Shown here piece by piece: positions 1 to 7,180 of a stretch of 24,142 nt of DNA (positions within the stretch are counted from its first letter, which is position 1; each line of letters starts with the position of its first letter). The stretch is from positions 1 through 24,142 of the forward strand of contig JBEBHD010000053.1 of assembly GCA_040080915.1 (NCBI GenBank). Reading direction: 5' to 3'. Both the position numbers and the translations under genes were made by a program. The notes beneath the pieces were generated by a model that saw nothing but the letters and a program-made list of their open reading frames with translations, was not told the origin of the DNA and did not search any database. The stretch comes from M3007 sp040080915 (GTDB taxonomy: Bacteria; Bacteroidota; Bacteroidia; Chitinophagales; Saprospiraceae).

Positions 1-26
1 GCGACTGACATTTAAACACGCTCTAA
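1..26. repeat. Left copy of the window-terminal inverted repeat
   Basis: The first 26 bases are, in reverse complement, the same as 24017-24042 with one mismatch (position 9, c here, a in the other copy). Both copies contain the core tttaaacacgctctaa. In the right copy the repeat runs outward into a large palindrome; here the window ends before that part. It could be an insertion-sequence end or a dispersed palindromic repeat. No transposase is visible. Confidence 0.8.
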
Positions 27-28
27 AA

Positions 29-895
29 TTAGCCCCCCAGCGCCAGTTTAGCTGCAAGTGTCACATCGTTTTGCGCCAGCGCCTCACGAATCAGCTGGTG
101 AACAGCCTCGCGAGCGGGATTTCCCACCAAGGCAGCCTGAACCTGCGGGTCGGCCAGGGCATCAGCCCGGTCGGGCAGGACGGTGAGCGCAGCGATGCGG
201 GCCAGTTCATTGCCGGTGAGCACGGAGCTGCGCAACAGGTGCTCGGGCAAAGCATCGAAACCCACGCCCAGATCGGTCACTTTTTGCGCAATTTCTACCA
301 CAGCCTCGCCACTGGCGCGGGCGTAGTAAAACCGGCCCATACGGCCCACGAGGTCAATTTTGTGCGGATCAATACGCCCGCCCTCGGCCAGCACACTCTC
401 CGCGATGTGCATGAGCACCATGCGGCAGACGATGAGGTTGCCCGCGCCGCCCTTTTCTCCAAGGGGCAATATCTGTTCCACCACGCACTCCATCTGCACC
501 GGGCTTTCGGCTACGCGGAACGGACGTACTCGCTCGGAGCGCAGCGGCGTGAAGCCCGCCTTTTTGAACTCGTCCACGTCGGCCCCATACTCCACGCTGC
601 ACAGAGCCATCTGCCGAACAATGGCATAGGGTACGACGTTTATGACCACCTCGCCGGTATCTTGCACGTTTTTCAGCGTGTCCTTCGTCGTGTTGTTCTC
701 TACCCGTCGGTTCGACGAAAAGATTAGGATAGGCGGGTTGCTGCTGAAAGCGTTGAAAAAACTGTACGGTGCCAAATTGGGCACCCCGTCGTCGCTCACC
801 GTACTGGCAAAGGCTATGGGGCGGGGTGCAACTGCACCGAGAATATACTGGTGCAAGTCTTTCGTCGGGATTTGGGCCGGGTCAATGGTTAGCAT
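29..895 (-). CDS. Flavin reductase-like FMN-binding split-barrel protein
   Basis: A 288-aa cytoplasmic protein of the flavin reductase-like, FMN-binding split-barrel family. These proteins bind FMN and often reduce flavin with NAD(P)H for a partner oxygenase. The family pattern is at residues 20-60: GAVAPRPIAFAST, then a PNLAPYSFFNAF segment and PPILIFSSN, which together form the FMN site. The barrel covers roughly residues 1-205. The remaining 80 residues are a helical tail (KVTDLGVGFDALPEHLL onward) whose role I do not know. The start is the ATG at 895, 45 bases from the divergent tlpA-like start. The gene ends 28 bases from the window edge, so its downstream neighbour is not visible. The family is secure; substrate and partner are unknown. 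Confidence 0.85.
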   Translation of the reverse strand: MLTIDPAQIPTKDLHQYILGAVAPRPIAFASTVSDDGVPNLAPYSFFNAFSSNPPILIFSSNRRVENNTTKDTLKNVQDTGEVVINVVPYAIVRQMALCSVEYGADVDEFKKAGFTPLRSERVRPFRVAESPVQMECVVEQILPLGEKGGAGNLIVCRMVLMHIAESVLAEGGRIDPHKIDLVGRMGRFYYARASGEAVVEIAQKVTDLGVGFDALPEHLLRSSVLTGNELARIAALTVLPDRADALADPQVQAALVGNPAREAVHQLIREALAQNDVTLAAKLALGG

Positions 896-923
896 GCGCT
901 GGGATGTTTGCGTTAAAACTCCG

Positions 924-931
924 CAAAACTA
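924..931 (-). promoter_or_regulatory. Putative Bacteroidota -7 promoter element for the flavin reductase gene
   Basis: On the minus strand this reads TAGTTTTG, an exact match to the Bacteroidota TAnnTTTG -7 element. It lies 28 bases before the start at 895, inside the 45-base divergent gap. There is no clear TTTG at -33; the best T-rich stretch is near 951-956, inside tlpA. Assignment is by consensus only. Confidence 0.4.
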
Positions 932-940
932 CGATTCGAC

Positions 941-1453
941 ATGAATGCACGAAATCTGAAAATTGGCCTTCTGCTGCTCGTCGCAGCTTTGGCCCTGCTT
1001 TTTTACCGCTACCGACAGCCCCGTTTCGTGGCTGGTGAGTCCGTGCCCGATTTTTCCGCTGTACTGGCCGACGGCAAAACCGTGCGCTTTTCCGACCTGC
1101 GCGGACGACACGTGCTGCTCCAATTTTGGGGCAGCTGGTGCGGCCCCTGCCGGGCCGAAAACGCACACCTGCGCGAACTGTACCGTCAGTACCAGCCACA
1201 AGGTTTCGAGATTTTCAGCGTCGGTATCGAGCAAAACCCACGTTCTTGGCAGCGGGCCATCGAAAATGATGGCATGAACTGGCCATACCACACGCTGGAC
1301 GTAGGCTACTTCGACGGCAAACTGGCCGGGCTGTTCAATATCAAGTCCATACCAGCCACATTTTTAGTCAACCCGGACGGAGTCATCATGGGGGTAAATC
1401 TCGCCCCCGATCAGGTGCATCGTATGTTGGGGGAGGCGCTTCCGCGTCGCTGA
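941..1453 (+). CDS. TlpA-like thioredoxin-fold protein, membrane-anchored
   Basis: A 170-aa thiol-disulfide oxidoreductase of the TlpA/ResA type, facing the periplasm. Residues 7-22 are one hydrophobic segment (KIGLLLLVAALALLFY) that acts as an uncleaved anchor or signal. The thioredoxin domain follows from about residue 31, with the redox motif WCGPC at 66-70 and the cis-proline loop SIPATFLVNPDG near residue 130. Such proteins reduce or exchange disulfides in cytochrome c maturation or envelope stress; which applies here cannot be read from the sequence. It is the first gene of a rightward run, followed by grpE about 80-95 bases on. The start is the ATG at 941, which places the membrane segment correctly. 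Confidence 0.88.
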   Translation: MNARNLKIGLLLLVAALALLFYRYRQPRFVAGESVPDFSAVLADGKTVRFSDLRGRHVLLQFWGSWCGPCRAENAHLRELYRQYQPQGFEIFSVGIEQNPRSWQRAIENDGMNWPYHTLDVGYFDGKLAGLFNIKSIPATFLVNPDGVIMGVNLAPDQVHRMLGEALPRR

Positions 1454-1477
1454 CATATTGGCACCCTTAGGCCGAGG

Positions 1478-1492
1478 GCACAATAATTGTGC
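1478..1492. promoter_or_regulatory. Short perfect palindrome upstream of grpE
   Basis: gcacaataattgtgc is a perfect palindrome with 7-bp arms around a central a. It lies 42-57 bases before the likely grpE start, in the gap after the tlpA-like gene. It could be an operator for a dimeric repressor. It is not the CIRCE element bound by HrcA. It could also be chance. Confidence 0.25.
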
Positions 1493-1548
1493 GGGCAGGA
1501 GGCGAGCGCCCCCCTCGGGTCGCTATTTTCACGATGTTTTTTCGAAAA

Positions 1549-2082
1549 ATGAAAGATAAGCACCACGACAACGAAGAACAGCTGCCGTTGGAAAACCACG
1601 CCGAACAGGCCGATATCACCGAACCTACTGTCGAAACGGGCATACAGGATGCGCCTGCGGAAGATTGGCAGCAGCAACTCGACGACGCACGAAACAAATA
1701 CCTGTACTTGCTGTCGGATTTTGAAAACTACAAACGCAACGCCGCCAGAGAGCGCCTCGAACTGCAGCAGACTGCGGGCCGTGACATCATGGCAGCGCTC
1801 CTGTCAGTTCTCGACGATTTTGACAGGGCGGCCAAAACCGGTGGCCTTGACGAGGGTATGACTCTCATCCACCACAAACTGCTACAAACCCTGCAAGGTA
1901 AGGGCCTCGCGGCCTTGGTCTGCAACCCGGGCGAGCCGTTTGACCCCGACACCCAAGAGGCCGTGGCCGAAATACCCGCCCCCGCCGAAAACCTGAAGGG
2001 CAACATCGTGGACATCGTTGAAAAAGGCTACCTGCTCGGCGACCGCATCATCCGCTACTCCAAGGTGGTAGTGGGCAAATGA
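1549..2082 (+). CDS. grpE: GrpE, nucleotide exchange factor for DnaK
   Basis: GrpE speeds ADP release from DnaK and works with DnaJ, encoded 10 bases downstream. From the ATG at 1549 the protein is 177 aa. It has an acidic disordered N-terminus (to about residue 35), a long coiled-coil helix (DDARNKYLYLLSDFENYKRN, then a run to LLSVLDDFDRA), and a C-terminal beta domain with NPGEPFDPDTQEAVAEI and GYLLGDRIIRYSKVVV, the GrpE signature. A second in-frame ATG at 1534 would add MFFRK, and a GTG at 1489 would add 20 residues. I prefer 1534 or 1549 because the longer leader is an unlikely G/P-rich stretch. No strong ribosome-binding site decides between them, as is usual in Bacteroidota. dnaK is not in the window. 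Confidence 0.93.
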   Translation: MKDKHHDNEEQLPLENHAEQADITEPTVETGIQDAPAEDWQQQLDDARNKYLYLLSDFENYKRNAARERLELQQTAGRDIMAALLSVLDDFDRAAKTGGLDEGMTLIHHKLLQTLQGKGLAALVCNPGEPFDPDTQEAVAEIPAPAENLKGNIVDIVEKGYLLGDRIIRYSKVVVGK

Positions 2083-2092
2083 CCCAAAAATC

Positions 2093-3259
2093 ATGGCTAA
2101 ACGCGATTATTACGAGGTGCTCGGTGTACCGAAAAACGCCGACGAGGACGACATAAAAAAGGCGTACCGCAAAAAAGCCGTTGAGTTCCACCCGGACAAA
2201 AACCCCGGCGACAAGGCTGCCGAAGAAAAATTCAAGGAAGCCGCCGAGGCCTACGACGTGCTCCGCGATGCCGACAAACGCGCCCGCTACGACCGCTACG
2301 GCCACGCCGGGGTGGAAAGCATGGGCGGCGGCGGCAGCCCCAATTTCGAGGGCATGTCCATGGACGACATCTTCCGCCGCTTTGGCTTCGATGCCGAGGA
2401 CATCATCACTGAATTTTTCGGCGGCGGGCGGCGCGGCGGTGGCGGCTTCGGTGCCCGCTCGCGCGGCGAGCGTGGCACCAACCTGCGCATCAAGGTGAAA
2501 ATGACCCTCGAGGAGATCGCCACCGGAGTCAACAAAAAGATAAAGGTGCGCAAGCAGGTCAAGTGCAGCACCTGCAACGGAAGCGGCGCGCGTGACAGCA
2601 ACTCCGTGGACACCTGCGGCACTTGCCGCGGCGCAGGCACCATCCGCCGAATCTCCCAAACACCCATCGGCCCCATGCACGTAGCCGAGGCTTGCCCGGC
2701 GTGTAACGGCAGCGGCCAAACCATTCGCGCTGTTTGCAACACCTGCAAAGGAGCCGGCCATACGCCCGGCGAAGAAACCATAGACGTGGACATTCCGGGC
2801 GGCGTGCATGAAGGTATCCAGTTGTCCATGTCGGGCAAAGGCAATGCCGGTGCAAAGGGCGGTCCGCCCGGCGACCTCATCATCAGCATCGAGGAAACAC
2901 CGCACGACGAGTTTACCCGCGAGGGCAACAACATCCTGTTCGAGATGTTCCTCAACATGGCCGATGCGGCCATCGGTGCCCAAATTGAGGTGCCGACACT
3001 CGACGGGCGCGCCCGCATCAAAATTCCGCCAGGCACACAGTCGGGCAAAATTTTCCGCTTGCGCGAAAAAGGCCTGCCCGCCCTGCAAAGCTACCACCGG
3101 GGCGACCAGCTCATCCACGTCAACGTGTGGACACCCAAAAAACTCAATGATGAGGAGCGCCGTCTGTTGGAAAAACTACGAGACATGCCCAACTTCAAGC
3201 CCAACCCGGGGAATGAAGACAAGGGATTCTTTGATAAGGTGAAGGATATTTTCAGTTAA
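2093..3259 (+). CDS. dnaJ: DnaJ (Hsp40) co-chaperone
   Basis: A full-length type I DnaJ of 388 aa, which delivers unfolded clients to DnaK and stimulates its ATPase. The J domain spans residues 1-70 with HPD at 33-35. A Gly/Phe-rich linker follows (about 77-120), with an unusually Gly-dense stretch GGGRRGGGG near 110. The cysteine-rich zinc domain at 158-221 has all four repeats: CSTCNGSG, CGTCRGAG, CPACNGSG and CNTCKGAG. The two C-terminal beta domains complete it (VDIPGGVHEGIQ and IKIPPGTQSGKIFRLREKGLP). It begins 10 bases after grpE, and its TAA shares one base with the ATG of the next gene, so translation is probably coupled. Confidence 0.97.
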   Translation: MAKRDYYEVLGVPKNADEDDIKKAYRKKAVEFHPDKNPGDKAAEEKFKEAAEAYDVLRDADKRARYDRYGHAGVESMGGGGSPNFEGMSMDDIFRRFGFDAEDIITEFFGGGRRGGGGFGARSRGERGTNLRIKVKMTLEEIATGVNKKIKVRKQVKCSTCNGSGARDSNSVDTCGTCRGAGTIRRISQTPIGPMHVAEACPACNGSGQTIRAVCNTCKGAGHTPGEETIDVDIPGGVHEGIQLSMSGKGNAGAKGGPPGDLIISIEETPHDEFTREGNNILFEMFLNMADAAIGAQIEVPTLDGRARIKIPPGTQSGKIFRLREKGLPALQSYHRGDQLIHVNVWTPKKLNDEERRLLEKLRDMPNFKPNPGNEDKGFFDKVKDIFS

Positions 3260-3645
3260 TGCAAATGCCAAAAACGCCCGCCATAACCGGCACACGATAC
3301 GTGCTCGCCGTCAAGAATCTGGAGGCATCCGCCCGGTTTTACGAGGAAAAATTAGGCTTCGCAACCCACTGGAAAGTGGGCGGCTGGCAGCAGTTGCACC
3401 GCGAAAAATTCACTGTCCTGCTCGGCGAATGCTCCGACGACCGCTCGGCTTTCGAGACGCGCAACCACTCGTATTTCGCTTACGTGGACGTGGAAAACAT
3501 AGACGCACTTTATGAGGAGTTCCGCGACAAACAGGTCGAAATCATAGCCACTCCGGAAGATAAGCCCTGGGGGCAGCGCGAATTTGGTATTCGGACGATT
3601 GACGGGCATCGGATTATGTTTGGAGAGGCTCTGGAGAAAGGCTGA
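3259..3645 (+). CDS. VOC/glyoxalase-fold protein
   Basis: A 128-aa protein of the vicinal oxygen chelate superfamily (glyoxalase / bleomycin-resistance fold). The opening pattern is typical: a strand with ITGTRYVLAVKNLEASARFYEEKLGF (split here as TRYVLAVKNLEASARFYEEK, then LGF), then YVDVENIDALYEEFRDK for the second half-module, and the end motif WGQREFGIRTIDGHRIMFGE with the late conserved Glu. Members are metal-dependent enzymes or binding proteins that sequester drugs. Nothing here fixes a substrate. The ATG overlaps the stop of dnaJ (TAATG), so it is the last gene of the tlpA-grpE-dnaJ run, and it converges on mutA with a 39-base gap. Confidence 0.85.
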   Translation: MQMPKTPAITGTRYVLAVKNLEASARFYEEKLGFATHWKVGGWQQLHREKFTVLLGECSDDRSAFETRNHSYFAYVDVENIDALYEEFRDKQVEIIATPEDKPWGQREFGIRTIDGHRIMFGEALEKG

Positions 3646-3684
3646 TGTATCAACAGTAGCAGCCTGCGCTCGGTGGTAAAGCGG

Positions 3685-4833
3685 TCACCGAAAATCTCCA
3701 ATTTTCCCCCAAGCCCTTTCCGCCAACTGCGCTGTCAATTTTTCAATATAAAAACTGCCCGCTGCCGGGTCGGCGATCTGCTCGAAACCACTTTCCATTT
3801 TCAGCAGATGCTGCACGTTGCGGGCAATGCGCCGCCCAAACGCCTGCGGGTACTGGGCCAACTCCTCCCGCCCGGCATCGTAGGGCAGCGCGGTAAGGCG
3901 GTCAGCTCCACCCAGTACGGCGGACATAGCCATCGTGGTGGCGCGGATCATATTGGTATACAAGTCGTCGGTATAGGCACCCGGCGCGAAGCGAACGTCA
4001 ACGACAGGATACGACGGTTCCAGCCCCCAAGCCTTCAACACGTTCAGCCAGAGCAGTTTGAACGCCCGCAACTTGGCTATTTCCACAAAATAACTTTTCC
4101 CGACGATCACGCTGAACTGCATTTGTGCGGCCAACTGGCCCAAATCCAGCCCGTGCGCTGCGCCCTGTTTCAAGTACTGCGCCCCACGCCGAAGCAAGGC
4201 GGCCAGTTCGTCGGGGGCGTTCTCGGGGTTGGCGTGCTGCGAGCGCCCGTCCACTGTCAGGCACCGAAAACCCGGCAACGCCGTGCGGGTGTACTGGATC
4301 ATTTCGGCCAGATAGCGCCAATCGGTAAGCGGAGCCAAAGCCGGGTCGTAATGCAAGGAACCGCGTAAGTTTTTCGCAGGCACACCTTGCTCGTCGGCGA
4401 GATTTGCGATAGCGGCCAACACCGCCGCCGGGCCGTTTGCTACACCCGGGCCGCCAAAATGCACGCTGATATAGTCGAGGTAAATCCGGCTCAACATCGT
4501 TTCCAATTGGCCCGAAACGTCAGGCCCGGCCAAGTCGAACTGTATGCTCTCGGCTCCGAAGGCCAGCGCCTCCAGCGCCTGACGGTTGGCCTCGGCGGGG
4601 GGCGCAGCACCCATGTCCTCGTTGATCTCCCATTTTGTCGGTTTGGAAAACAACGGCACAGGCGTTACCGGCCAGTCGTCGGCATGGCCAAAGGGATCAA
4701 CGGTCATATCCGGCCCCAAATGCCAGTACAGGTCTTGCAAGGGTTTGCCTTTCAAGTCCTTGGAAATGCGTTCCAGCCATTGCGCTTTGCTCACAGGCTG
4801 AAATTCGGCGAAAAAATCGTTGAGTAGGCTCAT
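3685..4833 (-). CDS. mutA: Methylmalonyl-CoA mutase small (beta) subunit, C-terminally short
   Basis: A 382-aa protein matching the TIM-barrel part of the small subunit of heterodimeric methylmalonyl-CoA mutase, which converts succinyl-CoA and methylmalonyl-CoA. In the family this subunit is structural and binds no B12. Recognisable blocks are VSKAQWLERISKDLKGK (about 14-30), YTNMIRATTMAMSAVLGGAD (about 292-311), FGRRIARNVQHLLKMESGF and ADPAAGSFYIEKLT (about 354-367). The ATG at 4833 is chosen over one 20 codons upstream, whose extra residues are not family-like. The chain stops right after AERAWGKIGDFR, where relatives usually carry on through a further helical stretch. No reading frame downstream continues the homology. 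The catalytic mutB is not in the window. TACCTTTG at 4846-4853 (minus strand) is a possible -7 element, very close to the start. Confidence 0.85.
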   Translation of the reverse strand: MSLLNDFFAEFQPVSKAQWLERISKDLKGKPLQDLYWHLGPDMTVDPFGHADDWPVTPVPLFSKPTKWEINEDMGAAPPAEANRQALEALAFGAESIQFDLAGPDVSGQLETMLSRIYLDYISVHFGGPGVANGPAAVLAAIANLADEQGVPAKNLRGSLHYDPALAPLTDWRYLAEMIQYTRTALPGFRCLTVDGRSQHANPENAPDELAALLRRGAQYLKQGAAHGLDLGQLAAQMQFSVIVGKSYFVEIAKLRAFKLLWLNVLKAWGLEPSYPVVDVRFAPGAYTDDLYTNMIRATTMAMSAVLGGADRLTALPYDAGREELAQYPQAFGRRIARNVQHLLKMESGFEQIADPAAGSFYIEKLTAQLAERAWGKIGDFR

Positions 4834-4947
4834 TTTAAAAAAAAGCAAAGGTAGGCCGAAAGCGCCTTTGCGGGCGTTGGTTCGATCCTCCAAAAATGCG
4901 TTTGCAAAAGCTATTTTTTTATGCCAACCTTTTTTCCAACAACCTGT

Positions 4948-4955
4948 TACATTTG
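4948..4955 (+). promoter_or_regulatory. Putative -7 promoter element for the isc operon
   Basis: tacatttg is an exact TAnnTTTG match, 53 bases before the iscS ATG. A T-rich stretch (4928-4936) is at about the right distance for a -33 element but is not a clean TTTG. The expected transcript would have a leader of about 45 bases. This is a consensus match only. Confidence 0.45.
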
Positions 4956-5007
4956 CCCTCCGAAAATCGCCGTGGAATCAATCTAAATTCAAACGCAACA
5001 AACGAGA

Positions 5008-6228
5008 ATGGATAAGCGTAGGCTCATTTACCTGGACAACAATGCCACCACCCCCTGCGACCCCCGCGTGGTGGAGACGATGGTGCCCTATTTTTTTGAA
5101 AAACACGGCAACGCTGCCAGCCGAAGCCACCAGTACGGCTGGGAGGCCGAAGAGGCCGTAGACTACGCCCGCGAGCAGATCGCCCAATTGATCGGTGCCG
5201 AAGACAAGGAAGTTATCTTCACCTCCGGCGCTACCGAGAGCAACAACCTCGCACTCAAGGGCGTGTTCGAGATGTACGCCCGCAAAGGCAACCACATTAT
5301 CACCACCGAAACCGAGCACAAGGCCATTCTTGACACGTGCAAGCACTTGGAAAAACAAGGAGCCGAGATCACGTACCTGAAAGTCGGGGAGGACGGCCTT
5401 GTTGATCTGGCCATGCTGGAAGCGGCTATACGCCCGACCACCATTTTAGTGACCATCATGTGGGCCAACAACGAAACCGGCGTGATCCAGCCCATGCGCG
5501 AAATTGCTATGATTTGCGAAAAACACGGCGTGCTGTTCCACAGCGATGCCACGCAGGCCGTGGGCAAAATCCCGACCAACCCGCGCGAGGTCGGCATCCA
5601 CCTCCTGTCGTTCACCAGCCACAAAATGTACGGCCCCAAAGGTGTGGGTGCCCTGTACGTGAGCCGCAAAAATCCGCGCGTGAAGGTCACTGCACAAATA
5701 GACGGCGGCGGCCACGAGCGCGGTATGCGTTCGGGCACACTCAACGTGCCCGGTATCGTTGGCTTCGGCAAGGCCGCCGAAATCGCCCGACTCGAAATGG
5801 CCCAGGATGCCGAGCGCGTCAGCCGCTTGCGCGATCGGCTGGAACGTGAATTGACCAAAATGGAGGAAACCAAAATCAACGGCAACCCCGACTCCCGGAT
5901 GCCACACGTCACGAACATTTCCTTCAAACACGTGGAAGGCGAGGGCCTGATGATGACTTTCAACCAAAACATCGCCGTGTCTTCCGGCTCGGCCTGTACG
6001 TCGGCTTCCCTGGAACCGTCCTACGTACTGGTGGCTATGGGCCTCGGCGACGACCTCGCGCACTCGTCCATCCGCTTCTCCCTCGGTCGGTTTACCACCG
6101 ACGAAGAAGTGGACTTCGCCATAGAGGCCGTCAGCAAAGGTGTCAACCACATGCGCGACCTAAGCCCCATCTGGGAAATGTACCAAGACGGGGTGGATCT
6201 CACCAAAATCGAGTGGTCCGCGCATTAA
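5008..6228 (+). CDS. iscS: Cysteine desulfurase IscS
   Basis: A 406-aa PLP enzyme that takes sulfur from L-cysteine and passes it as a persulfide to the IscU scaffold. It follows the IscS/NifS pattern through its whole length: YLDNNATTPCDPRV at the start, SGATESNNLALKG, TETEHKAIL, the PLP lysine in SFTSHKMYGPKG (Lys206), and the mobile active-site loop SSGSACTSASLEPS with Cys330. Length and the positions of Lys and Cys match the E. coli-type (group I) enzyme closely. It heads a rightward run with iscU and iscA. The run has no iscR, hscBA or fdx, which usually accompany isc genes in Proteobacteria. The start is the first ATG, giving MDKRRLIYLDNNAT, as expected. Confidence 0.96.
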   Translation: MDKRRLIYLDNNATTPCDPRVVETMVPYFFEKHGNAASRSHQYGWEAEEAVDYAREQIAQLIGAEDKEVIFTSGATESNNLALKGVFEMYARKGNHIITTETEHKAILDTCKHLEKQGAEITYLKVGEDGLVDLAMLEAAIRPTTILVTIMWANNETGVIQPMREIAMICEKHGVLFHSDATQAVGKIPTNPREVGIHLLSFTSHKMYGPKGVGALYVSRKNPRVKVTAQIDGGGHERGMRSGTLNVPGIVGFGKAAEIARLEMAQDAERVSRLRDRLERELTKMEETKINGNPDSRMPHVTNISFKHVEGEGLMMTFNQNIAVSSGSACTSASLEPSYVLVAMGLGDDLAHSSIRFSLGRFTTDEEVDFAIEAVSKGVNHMRDLSPIWEMYQDGVDLTKIEWSAH

Positions 6229-6241
6229 AGCAATCAAGGAA

Positions 6242-6355
6242 ATGCCGATACAAAGCCCGCCCGACCCGTTTACGCAGTTGCTCTACCGGATTTTTTACTT
6301 CGTCCGTGGGGTGTGGTATTCGTTTATAGGGAAGAAAAGAAAAAATGGAAATTGA
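6242..6355 (+). CDS. Candidate 37-aa membrane-associated small protein between iscS and iscU
   Basis: An open frame of 37 codons starts 13 bases after iscS: MPIQSPPDPFTQLLYRIFYF, then VRGVWYSFIGKKRKNGN. It has a proline-rich head, an amphipathic or hydrophobic aromatic middle (LLYRIFYFVRGVWYSFI) and a basic tail, as in small membrane-bound peptides. The DNA is richer in A/T than the flanking genes toward the end. I do not recognise a family. Position in a tight operon supports it, but an ORF this short can arise by chance. Confidence 0.4.
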   Translation: MPIQSPPDPFTQLLYRIFYFVRGVWYSFIGKKRKNGN

Positions 6356-6369
6356 AACCAGAATACACC

Positions 6370-6397
6370 CATCGCTCATAACTCATCGCTCATAATT
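6370..6397. repeat. Two 14-bp direct repeats just before iscU
   Basis: catcgctcataact (6370-6383) is followed at once by catcgctcataatt (6384-6397), with one mismatch. The iscU ATG comes four bases later. The pair occupies the place where a ribosome-binding site would be; no Shine-Dalgarno sequence is present. Confidence 0.75.
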
Positions 6398-6401
6398 CAA
6401 C

Positions 6402-6815
6402 ATGGCATACAGCAATAAAGTCCTCGAACATTTCCAACACCCGCGCAACGTAGGCGTATTGGACAAAAGCAAAAAAAACGTAGGCACCGGTCTAGTAGGC
6501 GCGCCCGAATGCGGCGACGTGATGCGCCTGCAAATCGAAGTGGACGAAGAAACGGGTATCATTCAGGATGCCAAATTCAAGACCTTCGGGTGCGGATCGG
6601 CCATCGCATCTTCCTCACTTGCCACGGAATGGCTCAAGGGCAAGTCAATCAACGAGGCCCTCACCATTGACAACATGGACATCGTGGAAGAACTGGCCTT
6701 GCCGCCCGTGAAAATCCACTGCTCCGTACTGGCTGAAGATGCCATCAAGGCTGCCATCAAAGATTATCAGGAAAAAAACGGCATCACCACCGGAGCTGCC
6801 ACCGTCACGGCCTAA
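6402..6815 (+). CDS. iscU: IscU, Fe-S cluster scaffold
   Basis: A 137-aa scaffold on which [2Fe-2S] clusters are built from iron and IscS-derived sulfur. All three cluster-ligand cysteines are present: Cys37 in GAPECGDVM, Cys64 in FKTFGCGSAIASSS, and Cys107 in KIHCSVLAEDA. The LPPVK motif recognised by the HscA chaperone is at 100-104, although hscA is not nearby. The N-terminal YSNKVLEHFQHPRNVG is canonical. A short Thr/Ala-rich tail (ITTGAATVTA) extends past the usual end. The gene is followed after its stop by an octamer repeat array leading directly into iscA. Confidence 0.96.
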   Translation: MAYSNKVLEHFQHPRNVGVLDKSKKNVGTGLVGAPECGDVMRLQIEVDEETGIIQDAKFKTFGCGSAIASSSLATEWLKGKSINEALTIDNMDIVEELALPPVKIHCSVLAEDAIKAAIKDYQEKNGITTGAATVTA

Positions 6816-6845
6816 TCACTCAATCACTCAATCACTCAATCACTC
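6814..6845. repeat. Tandem octamer aatcactc x4 filling the iscU-iscA gap
   Basis: Four perfect copies of aatcactc run from inside the iscU stop codon (TAA at 6813-6815) to one base before the iscA ATG at 6847. They make up essentially the whole intergenic spacer, so a change in copy number would alter spacing in 8-base steps without touching either protein. No ribosome-binding site is visible in the array. Confidence 0.9.
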
Positions 6846-6846
6846 A

Positions 6847-7173
6847 ATGATCTTCGTAGCAGAAAGCGCTAAGCAGAAAATCACCGAGGTACGCGCCTCG
6901 GGCAGTATCGCCGACGACTTTTTCCTCCGCGTCAGCGTCGTGTCGGGCGGTTGTTCGGGTTTGTCCTACAAACTCGACTTCGACAACGAGCCGAAGCCCA
7001 ACGATCAGGTTTTTGAGGACAATGGCGTGAAGGTGGTCACTGACCTGAAAAGTTTCCTCTACCTGTTCCATACCACACTGGAGTTTTCCGGCGGCTTGGA
7101 AGGTAAAGGATTCTTTTTCAACAACCCCAATGCCACGCGAACCTGCGGCTGCGGGGAAAGTTTTGCGGTTTGA
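6847..7173 (+). CDS. iscA: IscA-type (A-type carrier) Fe-S protein
   Basis: A 108-aa A-type carrier that passes Fe-S clusters or iron to target proteins. The three conserved cysteines are visible: Cys36 in SGGCSGLSY, and Cys100 and Cys102 in TRTCGCGESF near the C-terminus. The length and the sequence YKLDFDN match the HesB/IscA family. The start is the ATG just after the octamer array; a longer frame begins upstream inside iscU, but its added residues are only translated repeat. Only seven bases separate the TGA from the ATG of the TPR-CHAT gene. IscA, ErpA and SufA cannot be told apart firmly from sequence alone; context favours IscA. Confidence 0.9.
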   Translation: MIFVAESAKQKITEVRASGSIADDFFLRVSVVSGGCSGLSYKLDFDNEPKPNDQVFEDNGVKVVTDLKSFLYLFHTTLEFSGGLEGKGFFFNNPNATRTCGCGESFAV

Positions 7174-7180
7174 GCTGCTG

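Noticed and set aside
1478..1492. CIRCE heat-shock operator upstream of grpE
   Set aside because: The palindrome does not match TTAGCACTC-N9-GAGTGCTAA; it is kept only as an unassigned palindrome.
2048..3118. Long minus-strand open frame opposite dnaJ
   Set aside because: The plus-strand DnaJ is unmistakable. The antisense translation is Ala/Val/Gly-rich with no motif, as expected from GC-rich third positions.
3510..3701. Minus-strand frame as a possible frameshifted continuation of mutA
   Set aside because: Its sequence (GDRFTTERRLLLLIHQPF) does not resemble the missing MutA end and overlaps the VOC gene in antisense.
4387..4827. Plus-strand frame within mutA
   Set aside because: Shadow of the methylmalonyl-CoA mutase coding sequence; no motif of its own.
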